Shown piece by piece: positions 41,941 to 50,864 of a stretch of DNA of 64,000 nucleotides. The translations under genes and the position numbers were made by a program. The notes below the pieces were generated by a model. That model did not search any database, was not told the origin of the DNA, and worked only from the letters and a program-made list of their open reading frames with translations. Source of the DNA: Shimia sp022448905 (lineage in GTDB: Bacteria; Pseudomonadota; Alphaproteobacteria; Rhodobacterales; Rhodobacteraceae); contig NZ_CP138953.1 of assembly GCF_047126315.1 (NCBI RefSeq), positions 1,984,001 through 2,048,000 on the forward strand. Reading direction: 5' to 3'. Position 1 is the first letter of the stretch, and every line of letters begins with the position of its first letter.

Positions 41941-43137
41941 ATGAGCGAGATGATGGCCTGGAAACGCGGGGATGGGCGCAAGGGGATACGCAATGTGATC
42001 TTGGTTGCATACCTCGTAGAATGTGCGCACCACGTGTGCAAACAAATCGCGCGGCAGTTTGACGAAAGTGACGTTCAAGTCATTGGATTCTCAGGGTGCT
42101 TTCCGTCTGACTATGGTCAAGATATGATGGAAGCGCTTTGCACGCACCCTAATGTCGGCGCTGTGCAATTGGTGTCACTGGGCTGTGAAAACTTCAAAAA
42201 GATGCAACTGGCAGAAGCCGTTCGTGTCTCGGGACGCCCGGTGAACGTGATCACCATTCAAGACACAGGTGGCACCGCTGCGGCAGTCGCAAAGGGGCGT
42301 GATTGGATTGCGCAGACACAGGCGGAGATCAACGCTTTGCCGAAAGTTCCGATGGATGTCTCTGAGCTGGTCATTGGCACAATTTGTGGCGGTTCGGATG
42401 CGACATCTGGTATCACAGGCAATCCGGCGGCAGGGGTCGCTTTTGACAAACTGGTTACAAAGGGCGCGACCTGTATCTTTGAAGAAACCGGAGAGCTAAT
42501 TGGCTGCGAACACGTCATGGCCGAACGCGCCGTGTCCCACAGCCTCCGACCAGCGATCATTCGGACCGTCGAAAAGGCCGCGAGCTATTATGCGGCCATG
42601 GGATATGGATCTTTCTCGAACGGCAACGCGCAGGGAGGGTTGTCGACCATCGAAGAAAAATCACTCGGCGCCTATGCGAAGTCAGGTCAAAGCCAGATCA
42701 GCGGCATCTTGCGACCAGCGGAACGGGCCAAAACAGGCGGGCTTTACTTGCTTGATGTGGTGCCTGATGGGCCTCCAAAATATGGCTACCCGAACATCAA
42801 CGACAATGCTGAGATCATTGAGTTGATTTCATGCGGAGCACATGCCGTGATCTTCGTTACAGGGCGAGGATCCGTTGTCGGGTCTGCGATCTCTCCCGTG
42901 CTGAAGGTCTGTGCCAACCCTGAGACTTATGACCGTATGTTTGCCGATATGGATGTAAACGCCGGGCGTATTTTGAGAGGGCAGGGCGATCTGGAAGAGG
43001 TCGGTACTGAGATTTTTGACAAACTCATTGGGCTGGGTGCTGAGGGAAAGACCGCGTCCGAGGCGCTTGGACATGTTGAGTTCGTGCTGACCTATAAAAC
43101 CGCGGCTCCCTTCGAGCCCGGTTGCCACCCAAACTAG
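41941..43137 (+). CDS. UxaA-type dehydratase, large subunit
   Basis: This 398-residue protein matches the C-terminal catalytic part of altronate/galactarate-type dehydratases, with GTICGGSDATSGITGNPAAGVA and conserved Cys residues near FSGCFPSDYG and LGCENFK. The family is Fe-dependent and removes water from a sugar acid to give a 2-keto-3-deoxy acid. Its place between fucose-type dehydrogenase and lactonase genes suggests an L-fuconate-like substrate, but altronate or sulfolactate-type substrates remain open. Confidence 0.86.
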   Translation: MSEMMAWKRGDGRKGIRNVILVAYLVECAHHVCKQIARQFDESDVQVIGFSGCFPSDYGQDMMEALCTHPNVGAVQLVSLGCENFKKMQLAEAVRVSGRPVNVITIQDTGGTAAAVAKGRDWIAQTQAEINALPKVPMDVSELVIGTICGGSDATSGITGNPAAGVAFDKLVTKGATCIFEETGELIGCEHVMAERAVSHSLRPAIIRTVEKAASYYAAMGYGSFSNGNAQGGLSTIEEKSLGAYAKSGQSQISGILRPAERAKTGGLYLLDVVPDGPPKYGYPNINDNAEIIELISCGAHAVIFVTGRGSVVGSAISPVLKVCANPETYDRMFADMDVNAGRILRGQGDLEEVGTEIFDKLIGLGAEGKTASEALGHVEFVLTYKTAAPFEPGCHPN

Positions 43138-43146
43138 AGCTATTTT

Positions 43147-44112
43147 ATGTTGAACGAAACGCATCGCTTATCCTTGGGCACCGCCGCATTGGCTGGGCTT
43201 TATCGTCCCGTCAGCAAAATTGCGGTCCAAGAGGTCCTAAATACGGCTTGGGCTCAGGGAATTCGCTATTTCGACACCGCACCGCATTATGGCAATGGTG
43301 CAGCAGAGGGCCTGCTGGGGGATTTCTTACGAGATCGCGCGGGCTGGGTCCTATCTACCAAAATCGGAAGGGTGTTAACTCCAGACCTAAATCCTCCCGA
43401 TGTGGTGAATGGGTTTCACAATGCATGGCCATTCAAACAACATTTCGATTTCACTTACGACGGGATTATGCGCTCTGTAGAGCAAAGCTATCAGAGGCTT
43501 GGGCTCAATCGTATCGATATCCTGTTCGTGCACGATATAGGTGACCCGGATGCTGGGACAGATACGCTTGAGCATCGTTCACAGCTTCTAGATAGCGGCG
43601 TAAAAGCGCTGGAAGAGCTGAAAGCAAGTGGAGACATCAAAGCGGTCGGGCTGGGTGTGAACACTGTTGAAATTTGTGAAGAGATGATTGGTCAATTTGA
43701 TATGGACTTGATCTTGCTCGCAGGGCGCTTCACGCTTTTGGATCAATCCGCGCAGGCGCGGCTGTTTGATCAGCTTGTCGCGCACGGCATTCGGCTTGTG
43801 ATCGGCGGGGTGTTCAACTCTGGTATTCTGGCTACGGGACCGGTGAAAGGTGCGCACTTTAACTATGCGCCTGCATCTGAGGATATTCTCGCACGCGTTG
43901 CGAAGATTGAGACTATTTGCGCTAGCCATGACGTGGCCTTACCTGCCGCTGCACTGCAATACCCTGATCAAAGCCCGCTTGTGGCTTCGACATTGGTGGC
44001 GACGACAAAGGCCTCTTCCTTGTTGCGCAACATGGAACAATTCCGGGCCACTCTTCCGGCAGCTTTGTGGGACGATCTGCGCGTCCAGGGACTGATTGGA
44101 AGCGATGCATGA
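43147..44112 (+). CDS. Aldo/keto reductase, L-fucose 1-dehydrogenase type
   Basis: This 321-residue AKR has FDTAPHYGNG (Asp, Tyr), LSTKIGRVL (Lys) and FVHDIG (His). It is a paralog of the enzyme at 30.3 kb and has an intact start. It should oxidise an aldopyranose to its lactone. It is followed with overlap by a lactonase gene, the expected next step. Confidence 0.87.
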   Translation: MLNETHRLSLGTAALAGLYRPVSKIAVQEVLNTAWAQGIRYFDTAPHYGNGAAEGLLGDFLRDRAGWVLSTKIGRVLTPDLNPPDVVNGFHNAWPFKQHFDFTYDGIMRSVEQSYQRLGLNRIDILFVHDIGDPDAGTDTLEHRSQLLDSGVKALEELKASGDIKAVGLGVNTVEICEEMIGQFDMDLILLAGRFTLLDQSAQARLFDQLVAHGIRLVIGGVFNSGILATGPVKGAHFNYAPASEDILARVAKIETICASHDVALPAAALQYPDQSPLVASTLVATTKASSLLRNMEQFRATLPAALWDDLRVQGLIGSDA

Positions 44113-44948
44113 TCGTCGACGCGCATCAGCACTTTTGGACCTTGAGTCGAGGGGACTACCCTTGGCCCAATGCCTCGGTCGCTCCAATTTACAAGGATTT
44201 TGGCCCCACTGACCTGGCACCACTATTGCAGACTGCAGGCGTTAATAAGACGGTGATTGTCCAGGCGACCGACACTGTCGCGGAGACAGACTTCATTTTG
44301 GAGATTGCTGAGAAAACGGATTGGGTCGCAGGCGTTGTCGGCTGGGTGGATCTTAGTGCTGAGGACGCGATAGAGATCATCGACAAGCTAGGTTGCAACC
44401 CGGCGCTCAAGGGCCTACGCCCAATGTTACAGAATGTCGAAGACACAAATTGGATACTTCAAGACAAAGTGCAGCCAGCTTTGGTGCATATGGGAGAGGT
44501 TGGTCTCTGTTTTGATGCGTTGATCCAACCCCGGCATTTGGCGGCAATACACAAAGTAGCGATGCGACATCCCGATCTGAAGATCGTGGTCGATCACGTT
44601 GCCAAACCTGCCATGGGGGACGGACAAAGGCCTGACCCGGCTTGGCTGTCTGGCATGGCAAAACTCGCAGAGATGCCCAATGTACATTGCAAGCTTTCGG
44701 GGATGGTCACGGAAATCGGTCCCGATTGGCAATTTGCTGATTTGGCCCCGTTTGCCGAACACGTTTTGGCTAGGTTCGGGCCGGAGAAGACAATATTTGG
44801 CAGCGACTGGCCTGTGGTGACCCTCGCTTCATCGTACAAAATTTGGCGCCAGACTGTAGATCGTCTGCTATCCGACTATACCGAAACGGAACGTGCCCAA
44901 ATCATGGGGGGCAATGCGATGTCCTTCTACAATCTTTCAACGGCATAG
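44109..44948 (+). CDS. Amidohydrolase-family lactonase (fucono/rhamnono-lactonase type)
   Basis: This 279-residue amidohydrolase has the metal HxH motif at the very N-terminus (IVDAHQHFW), a C-terminal IFGSDWPV Asp and the SKLSGMVTE-type loop. Small amidohydrolases of this group hydrolyse sugar-1,4- or 1,5-lactones. The start overlaps the AKR stop (ATGA); a longer frame would lie inside the AKR gene. Confidence 0.87.
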   Translation: MIVDAHQHFWTLSRGDYPWPNASVAPIYKDFGPTDLAPLLQTAGVNKTVIVQATDTVAETDFILEIAEKTDWVAGVVGWVDLSAEDAIEIIDKLGCNPALKGLRPMLQNVEDTNWILQDKVQPALVHMGEVGLCFDALIQPRHLAAIHKVAMRHPDLKIVVDHVAKPAMGDGQRPDPAWLSGMAKLAEMPNVHCKLSGMVTEIGPDWQFADLAPFAEHVLARFGPEKTIFGSDWPVVTLASSYKIWRQTVDRLLSDYTETERAQIMGGNAMSFYNLSTA

Positions 44949-44957
44949 GAATTTGTG

Positions 44958-45290
44958 ATGGTACAACGCATGGGTATGATCATTGGAATCTCTCCCGACG
45001 ATATTCCTGAATATAAACGTCTCCACGCGAATGTTTGGCCGGAGGTTTTGGCGCGGTTGAAAAAGTCCAATATCTCAAATTATTCGATATTCCTGAGAGA
45101 GCCTGAAAACCTGATGTTCAGCTATTGGGAATACACGGGTGAGGATTTTGACGCCGATATGGCTGCCATTTCTGAGGATGAAGTGACGCAAAAGTGGTGG
45201 TCGGTGTGTGGCCCAATGCAGCGCCCACTAGAAACGCGCGGGAATGACGAGTGGTGGGCCGGAATGGAGCATGTGTTCTATTTGAAATAA
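44958..45290 (+). CDS. L-rhamnose/L-fucose mutarotase-like protein, second copy
   Basis: This 110-residue RhaM-family protein is highly similar to the copy at 27.8 kb (EYKRLHANVW, NYSIFLREPENLMFSYWEY). It is the last gene of cluster B, supporting a free hexose or deoxyhexose substrate that mutarotates before oxidation. Confidence 0.88.
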   Translation: MVQRMGMIIGISPDDIPEYKRLHANVWPEVLARLKKSNISNYSIFLREPENLMFSYWEYTGEDFDADMAAISEDEVTQKWWSVCGPMQRPLETRGNDEWWAGMEHVFYLK

Positions 45291-45501
45291 GCGCTGAATT
45301 GGCGTGGCTCGCCAAATATTGGGCTTACTTCGACTTTGTGCTCCCTCAACAAAACTGTGCCACAGGCGCTGACGTCATACAGTTGGCACAAGCTTTGTCG
45401 TTTTGGGGGTTGGCTCCAGTCAACGCCCAAGACAAAGTCGTTTCGGCTAGTGATCGCCAGTAAGCCCCAACAGAGTGCCTGTATAGTTCGATACAACAGA
45501 A

Positions 45502-46319
45502 GGTCTTGTCAGAGCGATGGCACTTGAGGCTGGTCGGGCTGGGAAGTAGCGTCCCTCCATGGCCAATAAATCCCCTTTTCGCTACTTTCGAACGTCGCCA
45601 GAGATCATTCGGCTGGCGGTAATGATGTATGTCCGGTTTCCGCTATCGCTCAGAAACGTCGAGGATTTGCTTCATGAACGTGGCATCGATGTGAGCTATG
45701 AATCTGTGCGTTTCTGGTGGCAACGGTTTGGTCCGAAGTTTGCCTCCGAAATTCGCAAGAAGCGGTCTCAATCGATGCGCAATCACTCGAACTGGAAGTG
45801 GCATCTGGATGAGATGTTCGTGAAGATCAACGGTGAACGGCACTACCTTTGGCGAGCCGTAGACCACGAAGGTGAGTTGCTCGAAAGCTTTGTCACGAAG
45901 ACACGTGACATGAAGGCCGCGTTGAAATTCCTCAAGAAATCAATGCGTAGATACGGTCGCCCAAAGGTGATCGTAACCGATAAACTTGGATCGTACGGTG
46001 CTGCGATGAGAGAAATCGGTAATGTGGATAAGCAGGAAACAGGCCGTTGGGTCAACAATCGAGCGGAAAACTCACATCTTCCGTTTCGACGACGAGAACG
46101 AGTGATGCAGCGCTTTCGCAGGCTTCGAAGTTTGCAGAAGTTCGCTTCCGTCCACGCCTCTGTTCTCAACCTCTTCAATTCGGAACGCAGTTATTATTCC
46201 AGGTCGAAATTCAAGTTGAACCGTGCCGTCGCTCTCTCTGAGTGGCGTGGTCTCTGCGCAGAATAAAGGGCAGTGTCGCTGTCCAAGCTGAGACGAGTTC
46301 GAATCCGTCTGACAGCACC
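45502..46319 (+). mobile_element. IS6-family element, copy 3 (818 bp)
   Basis: Left end GGTCTTGTCAGAG, right end TCTGACAGCACC, length exactly 818 bp. It follows cluster B and precedes an integrase remnant. No target duplication was found next to its ends. Confidence 0.92.
45559..46266 (+). CDS. IS6-family transposase
   Basis: This 235-residue copy retains WHLDEMF, VTDKLGSYG (Arg to Gly at the residue after the Asp-Lys-Leu) and NNRAENSHLP. The DDE triad is complete. Confidence 0.92.
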   Translation: MANKSPFRYFRTSPEIIRLAVMMYVRFPLSLRNVEDLLHERGIDVSYESVRFWWQRFGPKFASEIRKKRSQSMRNHSNWKWHLDEMFVKINGERHYLWRAVDHEGELLESFVTKTRDMKAALKFLKKSMRRYGRPKVIVTDKLGSYGAAMREIGNVDKQETGRWVNNRAENSHLPFRRRERVMQRFRRLRSLQKFASVHASVLNLFNSERSYYSRSKFKLNRAVALSEWRGLCAE

Positions 46320-46440
46320 GCCACCTTATCTAAGTCATTGATTTGTAAGGTGAGAATTGCATGTAGTACAGGGGTGCATGTAGTACGTGGTGTACCACAT
46401 CGACGAAGACGACGGAGGCGCACACGAGGAAGCTCGTGAC

Positions 46441-47844
46441 ATGCGCTATCTCGAAAGACCCCGAGGCAAGGGCTACTCTCTGCGCATCAAGACACCTGAA
46501 GTGTTGGTCGGTACCGAAAACCCTTGGACAGGGAAGCCGTTCGGTAAGACCCTCAAGCTGGGTTTGGACACCACGAAGTACGCTGAAGCCGTGCGGACGA
46601 GAGATGTGCGCATCGGTCAACTCTGGCAACTCGAGGCTGAGGCCAAGAAAGCCAAAGGTCAAAAGAGCATCGGCGGCATCATCGATCTCTCACCAGAGAA
46701 TGCCAAGGCTTGGCGGGAGCTGCGGGCAGTCGAAGGTGACGAGCATGACCTGATCCTGACAGAGCAGTTAGACAGGGCCACGGAAGCAGGCTACGCGAAA
46801 GAGGCCCAGCAGTTCGCTGATGTGGTCCTCAAGGGAAAGCTACCGCTGGCCGAGGCGTTGGAGCAGTATCTGGACGACAGGTTGGAGGGAAACCCACTCG
46901 GGCTTGACCCACTAAAGCGCTCAACTATGAACGACGTGAGGTCCTCAGTGAAACATCTGGCGGCCTACTTGGGAGACGGCGCGACACTTGCGGATGTCAC
47001 AGCGCAGAGTGCGTTTAAGTTTCAAACTGAGTACCTACCACTGACGGCCAAGGTGTCGCCTACGACGGTCGATAAACATACTACACACTTGCGCGGGCTG
47101 TGGGCGTGGGCAATCACTGACAGGCGTGTCTTGAGGGGGAAAGGCGGTAGCGCTGTCGCCAATCCTCGGGTCCGCGAGGCGCAAGGCATCTCCCGTAAGA
47201 AGACCAACAGGGCGAAGAAGGCCCAGAAGCGTGATGCCTTTACTGCATAAGAAGTGACCAAGCTCTTCATGGCGGAGCCGGATTGGGGAACCAAGAAAGC
47301 CGACATACTGAGGCTATCACTGTCTACTGGGGGCAGGGCGGACGAGGTCGCTTCCCTAGAGTTGAGGCATGTCGAACCCGATGGCTCAGGCTTCACTATC
47401 CCAGACGGCAAGACCGACAACGCACGACGCTTCATACCGCTTGTTGAAGACGCCCAGCGCCTACTGGCAGCGCGTGTGGGGGGCGCTACGCAGGCGCAGC
47501 ATGACCGACCCAGCGACAAGCGTAGGCTTTTTCATGAGTGGCCACAGAGGCCCAGCAACGGCAAGGCAAGCTCAGTGTCGCAGTGGTTTACTCGCTTCAG
47601 GCGGGACACTCTAGGTGCCGACACGGACGGACGACTGGTTATGCACTCGTTCAGGCACACATGGGCTACACATGCGAAGAGAGCAGGTGTTCCCAGAGAT
47701 GTTCGGCAAGAGTTGGGCGGTTGGGCGAAAGAAAAAGAAGCCATGGACGTGTATGACCATGGCCTAGAGCCTAAGCAGCTGCGGGAGTGGCAGCAGAGGG
47801 TCTGGGTCGCCTTAAAGGAGGCCGGATACCTTGAGGCGTTTTAG
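46441..47844 (+). pseudogene. Tyrosine recombinase (phage-type integrase) with in-frame TAA
   Basis: The frame runs from MRYLERPRGKG to a stop at 47844, but a TAA at 47248-47250 falls inside DAFTA-stop-EVTKLF, where an ordinary residue is expected. The catalytic half after the stop is intact: STGGRADEVASLEL (first Arg), HSFRHTWATHAKR (His, Arg) and MDVYDHG (Tyr). The N-terminal part has an arm-binding/SAM-like domain. It belongs to the short-integrase group of phage or island integrases. Without readthrough it is non-functional, although the C-terminal half could be made from a GTG at 47254. Confidence 0.8.
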
Positions 47845-47856
47845 AGGTCAGATACG

Positions 47857-48186
47857 ATGAACTTTGAGCTAGGAGATGTCTACGGAGCGGAAGGCAGCGG
47901 AGGGGCGGGCTTGTTGTGGTTCGCGGCCTATATTGCGGCAATCCTCTGTATACGCTGGTGCCTTGGGGTGATTGGGAAGTTGAAGGCAAAGGAGCGGTTT
48001 ACCAAAGCAGCGATAGGCGGGACACTTGGCGCGGGTTTGGGAGTACTGGCCATCGGGGTACCGGTAATGCTGTTGCAAGAGTTTGGGTTAGTACTGGAAG
48101 CCGAGACGTTCAACGCTTCTGTACAAGTAGGCGCGGCGGTGTTTTTCGGTTGGTGGGGCCGTGCAAGTTGGGGTGATACGGCGTAA
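47857..48186 (+). CDS. Small hypothetical membrane protein
   Basis: This 109-residue protein has two or three hydrophobic segments (GGAGLLWFAAYIAAILCI; GAGLGVLAIGVPVMLL; VGAAVFFGWWGR). It starts 12 bp after the integrase stop with a purine-rich upstream sequence. No family was recognised. It is probably cargo of the same integrating element. Confidence 0.6.
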   Translation: MNFELGDVYGAEGSGGAGLLWFAAYIAAILCIRWCLGVIGKLKAKERFTKAAIGGTLGAGLGVLAIGVPVMLLQEFGLVLEAETFNASVQVGAAVFFGWWGRASWGDTA

Positions 48187-48198
48187 GTTTGAGGCCCA

Positions 48199-48291
48199 GC
48201 GTCCAACAACGCACTTCAACTCTTCGACTTCAACAACAGCAACATCCGCGTGATCGACATCGACGGCGAGCCTTGGTTCCAAAAACTCTGA
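48199..48291 (+). pseudogene. BRO-N/phage antirepressor fragment
   Basis: The plus strand encodes NNALQLFDFNNSNIR followed by VIDIDGEPWF, the start of a BRO-N antirepressor domain, and then runs to a stop. The rest of the domain is gone. The next sequence is an IS6 right-end fragment, so insertion or deletion removed it. Confidence 0.65.
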
Positions 48292-48300
48292 TGACGGACA

Positions 48301-48453
48301 CAACCTCTTCAATTCGGAACGTAGACATTACTCCAGACCAAACTTCAAGTTGAACCGCGCCGTCGCCCTCGCCGAGTGGCGCGGTCTCTGTGTGGAATAA
48401 GGAGCAACGGAACTGTCCTAACTGAGACAAGTTTGAATCCGTCTGACAGCATC
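48301..48453 (+). mobile_element. Solo right end of an IS6-family element (153 bp)
   Basis: The fragment covers the transposase C-terminus (CAACCTCTTCAATTCGG onward) to the terminal GTCTGACAGCATC. Its length equals that of the same interval in intact copies. Confidence 0.85.
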
Positions 48454-48519
48454 TCTATAAGGTTTAACGAAAAATTTAGACTTTTTTGTTCAAACCGTAG
48501 GATGTAGGAGTGAAGAACC

Positions 48520-49020
48520 ATGACATTGTTTCGTATCGCAATTTGTACCATCGTCACGACGATTGCGTCCCTAAATCTTGGTAGTTCCGCCACAGCGCAA
48601 TCAGTTATTCTTACGATTACTGGCGAAATGTCACTTGCAAATAATAAAAATACTATAGATTTTGACAGGGACAGCCTAAAAAAGATGGCTTGGAAAGACG
48701 TGACTGTTGAAAATTCATTTTTGGATGGCGCTCACAGTTTTTCAGGAACTCCATTAGCCGATTTGCTCAGATTTATAGGTGTATCATCAGGGAAATTAAG
48801 AGCGCTAGCATTAGACGGATACAGCGTTGAAATACCAGTTTCTGATGCATTCCAAAAAGATGTTATCCTTGCGATGGACCATAATGGGAAGCCAATGAGA
48901 ATAAGAGACAGGGGGCCAATATGGATAATTTATCCAAAGCAGAAGGATCTAAGTTATAGATCAAGCGATGATGAAAAAATGATATGGCAACTTAGGTATA
49001 TAGAAGTACTTGCTGATTAA
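48520..49020 (+). CDS. Periplasmic SUOX-fold (molybdopterin-binding-like) protein without Mo ligand
   Basis: This 166-residue protein has a signal peptide (RIAICTIVTTIASLNLGSSATA). The body resembles the oxidoreductase molybdopterin-binding fold (LDGAHSFSGTPLADLLRFIG, ALDGYSVEIPVSD, GPIWIIYP). The mature part contains no Cys, so the molybdenum ligand is absent and it is probably a sensory or binding protein. It is followed 35 bp later by a membrane histidine kinase and may supply its periplasmic input. AGGAG precedes the ATG. Confidence 0.75.
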   Translation: MTLFRIAICTIVTTIASLNLGSSATAQSVILTITGEMSLANNKNTIDFDRDSLKKMAWKDVTVENSFLDGAHSFSGTPLADLLRFIGVSSGKLRALALDGYSVEIPVSDAFQKDVILAMDHNGKPMRIRDRGPIWIIYPKQKDLSYRSSDDEKMIWQLRYIEVLAD

Positions 49021-49055
49021 TAAGTAGACCGCCCTTCTGGATCAGAGGTATAAAT

Positions 49056-50864
49056 TTGAGACTAAGCAACTTGAAGACAGTTATAGCGGTATTTCTTTTG
49101 CTGGCCCTGCAATTGATCTTTTTTATTGATCATCGAGAGCAGGAACTTCTGAGGCAAAGATCACTGGAAAATACAGCCGAAACGAACTGGAGGCTTAGTG
49201 AAGTAATATTTGAGGCTCAAAATGTAGTAAAAATTATCGATGATATAATATATCAAAATCAGGTTGGAAAAAAAGAAGAAGGCGAAAAGTACGAAACTGC
49301 ATTACTGCGCTATGAAATACTATGGAGCAATGTTGATATTGCGCTGAGTACAGACTTGCGATTCTTTCCAGAATTCAAGAAGCCCATGGATGAACTTAAG
49401 TCTTACTTGCAATCAGTCGAAGAAGCAATTTACTCAAGTGTTCCTTTGCAGAGTGACTTTCTGAGCATAGTTCAAGACAATATAAATTTTCATGCAATGG
49501 CATTGCATGGAGAGTGGCAAAAGACTTATATCTCGAGGGCATTTCCTAAACGTGACTATGAACGGATGGTCAAATCACGTGAGGCGATGCGAGAGCGAAT
49601 AGTTTTGGGTCTCATATGCTTGCTAACTATATATCTTATTATAGAAGCAAAATTTCTGTCTCAGGCAAGAGATAAGGAACATACTTTGCGCGCACAAGCC
49701 CAAGCAGCGTCATTGGCGAACAAAACGAAGACACAATTTCTCGCAAACGTAAGTCATGAAATAAGAACTCCGCTCAATGCCATTATCGGGGTGACAAACG
49801 AGCTCCTCGAAACGCCGGTGACAAAGGATCAAAGAGATTGTCTCAAGGTAGTATCGCACTCGGGCAACTCATTATTGAGAACTATAAATGATTTGCTGGA
49901 TCTCTCTAAGATTGAAACGGGAAAGATTGATTTTGAATTTAATGAGTTCAATATAAGGGATAGCTTGAGAACTTGTATAGGCCTCTATGCGCCTCTGGCT
50001 CGTGAAAAAAGTAATTCCCTAAAGCTACAATGCGATGATAACCTTCCTTATGTTCTGTTTGGAGATGAAACGCGCATCAATCAAGTTTTACATAACCTTA
50101 TTGGAAATGCTATAAAATTTACTGAAATGGGTTGCATAGAGGTCAATGTCAGGCGAGCAGAACGCGACGGCTTTGTTATATTTGAAGTGCGCGATAGTGG
50201 GGAGGGGATTAATCCAGAATTACATGAAAGAATATTCGAGCCTTTCTCCCAAGCTGATAGTAGTATCAGTCGATCAAAGGGTGGAACTGGGCTAGGGCTG
50301 ACTATATCGAAAAATCTGTGTCAAAGTATGGGTGGTGACTTATACGTAAAGAGTGAAAGATTTGAAGGCTCTGTATTTTGGTTTGAGTTACCTCTATTGG
50401 AGGGGGTGAAAGGTGAAAAAAATGATCTGGGTCTGATAGGTCAGGTTGGAAATGAGGTTGATCTGTCGGAATGTGAAATTCATCATATATCGGGTAGCTT
50501 GCTTATTGCTGATGATAATAAATCTAATATATTTCTATTAAAAAGATATCTTCGGAAAACGCAGCTTCATATAGATGAGGTTGGGAACGGTTTGGCCGCT
50601 GTGAAGGCTGCAATTAAGAATGAATACGATGTAATTCTTATGGATGTGCAGATGCCAATTATGGATGGAATTGTGGCAACAAATCTTATTCGGAAAAATG
50701 AATCGAAAAATATGAAGAAAAGGGCCAGAATTATTGCTGTGACTGCAAATGTTATGAGCCATCAGATTTCAAATTATATCGAGAATGGTGCCGACGATGT
50801 GGTGAGTAAACCAGTTTCAAAGAGCGAACTTCTGGAAAGACTTTGTCAGAGGGATGGCTCTTGA
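49056..50864 (+). CDS. Hybrid sensor histidine kinase with receiver domain, 3' end fused to IS6
   Basis: This 602-residue kinase has an N-terminal membrane helix (VIAVFLLLALQLIFFI), a periplasmic sensor of about 150 residues and a second helix near 180-198. HisKA carries the phospho-His in ANVSHEIRTPLNAIIG (about 233). HATPase boxes are LHNLIGNAIKF, DSGEGI and GGTGLGLTI. A C-terminal receiver has IADDN, VILMDVQMP and SKPVSK. Start is a TTG with AGAGG upstream. The last residues (LCQRDGS) are encoded by the left end of IS6 copy 4, so the native C-terminus is lost. The gene is AT-rich. Confidence 0.88.
   Translation: MRLSNLKTVIAVFLLLALQLIFFIDHREQELLRQRSLENTAETNWRLSEVIFEAQNVVKIIDDIIYQNQVGKKEEGEKYETALLRYEILWSNVDIALSTDLRFFPEFKKPMDELKSYLQSVEEAIYSSVPLQSDFLSIVQDNINFHAMALHGEWQKTYISRAFPKRDYERMVKSREAMRERIVLGLICLLTIYLIIEAKFLSQARDKEHTLRAQAQAASLANKTKTQFLANVSHEIRTPLNAIIGVTNELLETPVTKDQRDCLKVVSHSGNSLLRTINDLLDLSKIETGKIDFEFNEFNIRDSLRTCIGLYAPLAREKSNSLKLQCDDNLPYVLFGDETRINQVLHNLIGNAIKFTEMGCIEVNVRRAERDGFVIFEVRDSGEGINPELHERIFEPFSQADSSISRSKGGTGLGLTISKNLCQSMGGDLYVKSERFEGSVFWFELPLLEGVKGEKNDLGLIGQVGNEVDLSECEIHHISGSLLIADDNKSNIFLLKRYLRKTQLHIDEVGNGLAAVKAAIKNEYDVILMDVQMPIMDGIVATNLIRKNESKNMKKRARIIAVTANVMSHQISNYIENGADDVVSKPVSKSELLERLCQRDGS

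Noticed and set aside
46330..46390. GCATGTAGTAC direct repeats before the integrase as an attachment site
   Set aside because: The repeats are adjacent, not flanking an element, and no matching copy was found at the other side.
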